From contig JH720389.1 in NCBI GenBank assembly GCA_000231825.2, positions 57,538 to 121,537 of the forward strand: a stretch of DNA of 64,000 nt, in the 5' to 3' direction. The stretch is from Tetrahymena elliotti 4EA (taxonomy: Eukaryota; Ciliophora; Oligohymenophorea; Hymenostomatida; Tetrahymenidae). The notes below the pieces were generated by a model. It was not told the DNA's origin. It did no database searches and saw only the letters and a list, made by a program, of their open reading frames with translations. A program made the translations under genes and the position numbers. This document shows positions 61,192-64,000 of the stretch, in pieces. Position 1 is the first letter of the stretch; every line of letters begins with the position of its first letter.

Positions 61192-64000
61192 ATGAATTCA
61201 CTAATTTTAATTCTTTTAGTGTCTTTATTAGAACACATTTATTGTTAGGAAACCACTTAAATTTTTTAGTGCAGATTTAAATGTAGAGAGTGCGATTATG
61301 TACTTAAAAAATGCTTATCTTGTGAGTCAAATTACATTTATAATGAAGAAGTATAATCATGTTAATCTAATTGTGGTTATGGTAGATATATGTAAGTTGA
61401 TTTGGGATTATGTACATCATCATGTGTTTATCCATATGTAAGAGATGAAATTACACTATAATGTAAATTAGTTGAGTAATGTCCATATTTAGAAGAGATT
61501 GGTTAGCAATACTTTGATTAATTTACAGTCACATAGTTAGTAGGAGATCAAATTGTTACTGCAGGCAGAAATAGCATCTTGCCTGATCATACTATTAAAA
61601 TTTTTGATAGCAGCAATGCATAACTTTTAGGATAAATGAATGGCCATTTATATGAAATTTTAGCTATTAGAAAGTATAAATCTGAGCGCAAAGATTTTTA
61701 GGGGATTGTTTCAGTCAGTTCAAAAGAGATTGTAATTTGGAATTTATTTTATGGTGAACAATATAGAAGCATCACTTTTGATTATCCCTACTTATTAAGC
61801 AATAAATACCCAGATTTGATATACATAGATAGTCAGTTCATCGTTTTGAATTATGGGGATGAAAGGTAATTTGGTTTATTTTATTATTAGGGTTATTTAG
61901 ATTCTTTAAAGACAAATCCTAATACTAAACCCTCATATTTTTATCGTCTGTTTGAAAAAAAGCATATAAACATCATTAAAGGATTCTTCAGGTATGGAGA
62001 TTATTTGATAAGCTATAGTTAATCAGGTATTTATTAATGGAACATAGCTACCTAGATTGGCAATAAAAAATGCTCATTTGAAGAAAGAATTAAAGGAATA
62101 AAATTACTTTAAAATGGAATCTTTTTAATATACTTCTTTGAGTCTACCAAAATATATATTATGACCACAAATGCAAATATTTGTGGTTAAATTTCAGAGG
62201 ATGATATAATTTAAGAAATTGAAGAACTTTAGGTTTATACCTCTTCTATTTTCTTTATACGCACAAACGAAGAATTGATGGTATTTTAATTAAATGTTAT
62301 CCAGTAATCAAGTAATATTTTAGAAATTCCAAGAGTGGATTTACTTTAGATTAAGAAAATAGAAGAAAGTTTGATGATGATTAGTTTTTTAAGTGAAGGA
62401 TATTTAGTTTCTCTAGAACCAACTGGTTTAATAACAATTTATTAAATTTAGATAGATTAAGACAGTATTGACCAAGATAAAGTATTAAATAAACTAAGTT
62501 TTTATGACTTTAAATTTTAAGCTCCTATGTTTATTACTAGCATAGTAATTAATACCAAAACTTAAATGATCAGCTTGTTTGGAAAGTCAATATTATCTGT
62601 AAGTTTTAATTTTCAGAAAGATATTTAGATCAATAAATAGCAGACATAGAAAAATATACCTAAAATTCAAAATGGCCATACAGATAATATTAATGGTATG
62701 CTAATTGATAGTAAATAAAAAAGAATCATTAGCTATAGTGATGACGGTAGTTTTAAAGTATGGGAACTTAATGGTGACTCTTTTAATGAAGCATATGCTA
62801 AATAAATATCTTATGATAGCAATTTTAATAATGCAAATTTTGTTATGGAATAATATCATCCTTCATGTAATCCATACAATTTATTGATTTGCAAATTCAA
62901 AGTATTAGGGATGGATATATTTAAAGAAGGCTAGTATTTACTTTCTCATTATGATGATAATACAGTAGTAATGTGGTAGTATTCTATATATTAAATCAAA
63001 TATTTCAGAACATTCAGTTTAAAAGACTAAACTAAAAAGCTAAATAACTTTCATATTGATAAGTATTATTTATTCCTTACTATTAGTAATAGTTAAGAAG
63101 TTAGAGTTTTTAATTTATTAAACTAGACTTAAACCTATTCATTACCCTATGATAATCCTCTATATACTTATGTTTTGAGAGATGATTATCAATTCTTCAT
63201 AGTTATTTTTAAGTAAACATCAACTCTTGTGAGTGCATTATTCTACTAAGTTAGGGATTCAGTTTTATAAAAAATTTCTTTTGAGATATCGTTTACTGGA
63301 TAAATGTAATCGATTCATATTACTGAGTAAGATGAATTCAGTTCTTATGCGAATTTCTATTGCTTTTTCCTAAGTACTAATTAAAACAAACTATTCTTTA
63401 TTGATTATGATTTTTACAGATATTCTACAACTATTCCTGTCGCTACAGCTTTGGCATATTTTACAAATTTAGATATCGTGATTTGCTTTTCGAAAACATT
63501 TTAAACATTCTTAGTTGATGCTTCATATAATTCAGTCCTCAGTTAGTTCTAATATTTCAACTCTCTTATCAGTGAAAATGCAGTTACAATACCATTCAAG
63601 TAACCAGTGTGCTTTGTTTATATAAATAATGCTAACGATGCAATTAAGAACTAAGTAAAATTTTTCTGTTTTAAAATCTTTTAAATTTTAATTTATTTAA
63701 ATATTAAAGGTGATAGGAATAAATCATAAAGGAGAAATTATTTATTTAGTAACATTCGATTAAAAAATAACGAGTGTAAAAGCTGACCATGTTACTTAAA
63801 AAATTTTTATTGGATTTCAAAATGGTTAAATATACTTTGGTAGTTTCTCTAATTCTCTTACTGTAAATTTGTACAAGACTACTGAATTATCAGATCTTAG
63901 ATATACTAGAAGTATTAGAGGTTTTATATCATTTCAATCAGTAACTTATTCTTCTTCTTTTAAATTATCCTACAAAAATTATTATTTTAAAAATTAGAAT
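61192..64000 (+). CDS. Receptor-like protein, 5' part (runs off the right edge)
   Basis: ATG 61192 starts MNSLILILLVSLLEHIYCQE, a signal peptide, followed by a cysteine-rich head (CRECDYVLKKCLSCESN; CQSNCGYGRY). A propeller-like ectodomain follows, with blade signatures such as NGHTDNINGMLIDS, RIISYSDDGSFKVWELNGD and SVSSKEIVIWNLF, i.e. WD40-like strands ending in W. Exon 1 is open from 61192 to 63654 without TGA. The intron is 63655-63709 (55 nt), and exon 2 (VIGINHKGEIIYLV...) remains open to the window edge. It resembles the head of the gene at 44499 in order (cysteine repeats, YFDQF / YFDEF, IKIFDSSN / IKIFDTSN, GHL / GHS). Extracellular WD-like blades are a known oddity of ciliate surface proteins. 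The C-terminal half is not visible; by homology it should carry a GYWR cysteine module and membrane helices. Confidence 0.8.
63655..63709 (+). other. Intron, conserved in the duplicated copy
   Basis: A 55-nt GT...AG intron with the flanks AACTAA|GTAAAATTTTTC and TTAAAG|GTGATAGG. The same intron, also 55 nt, is at 56762-56816 in the chimeric pseudogene. Both flanking exons read in phase 0. Confidence 0.85.

Larger units (their letters stand above)
58328..64000. repeat. Tandem segmental duplication, unit 2
   Basis: Holds the tail of the chimeric gene, its intergenic region and the head of the third gene. Parallel to 51677-58327 in the same order and orientation, with small indels; it continues beyond the right edge. 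Confidence 0.8.

Noticed and set aside
1..64000. Prokaryotic-type features: operons, ribosome binding sites, CRISPR, insertion sequences
   Set aside because: The genetic code, introns, polymerase III tRNA genes and long spacers show this is ciliate nuclear DNA; none of these features was seen.

Overview
The window looks like ciliate nuclear DNA, most likely Tetrahymena or a close oligohymenophorean. It is extremely AT-rich. Long reading frames appear only when TAA and TAG are read as glutamine and TGA is the sole stop, and exons are interrupted by short AT-rich GT...AG introns, mostly about 45-90 nt. Intergenic DNA is long (up to about 3 kb), which argues against Paramecium. Standard-code ORFs therefore break every gene into fragments; the coordinates here come from re-reading the sequence with the ciliate code. 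All calls were made by eye, so exon boundaries in multi-exon genes are approximate unless stated.

Layout. 1-3746, minus strand: a partial gene at the left edge and a spliced gene ending in a C-x2-C-x14-C-x2-C tail. 4076-18460: two large paralogous cysteine-rich membrane proteins on the plus strand flank a small secreted-type cysteine-repeat gene on the minus strand, which has an in-frame TGA exactly where a conserved cysteine is expected. 18707-20194: a membrane-anchored histidine acid phosphatase. 20524-23494, minus: a second gene with the same CxxC/CxxC tail as the one at the left edge. 23642-24919: four identical tRNA-Thr(AGT) copies, one running into a 773-base N gap. 25328-29948, minus: a C2H2 zinc-finger protein and a low-complexity Asn/Gln/Ser-rich protein that also has one in-frame TGA. 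30245-30317: tRNA-Val(AAC). 30736-35581, minus: three tandem single-exon paralogues, followed at 36117-40130 by a 1337-residue low-complexity protein that appears to be a distant relative. 41124-41678: a 184-residue protein with twin CX3C motifs. 44499 to the right edge: three large plus-strand genes for receptor-like proteins (cysteine-rich head, propeller-like ectodomain, beta-helix repeats in the first, GYWR-type cysteine module, membrane helices, cytoplasmic tail).

The last 12 kb is a tandem segmental duplication whose joint lies inside a gene. The middle gene has the head of the third gene joined to the tail of the first, and it carries frameshifts and large deletions, so it looks like a decaying chimera.

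The most unusual observations are the TGA at a conserved cysteine position (9993-9995), the chimeric duplication, the tandem orphan family with its conserved C-terminal cysteine motif, and the shared zinc-ribbon-like tail of two otherwise divergent genes. I see no CRISPR array, bacterial operon, rRNA or recognisable transposon.
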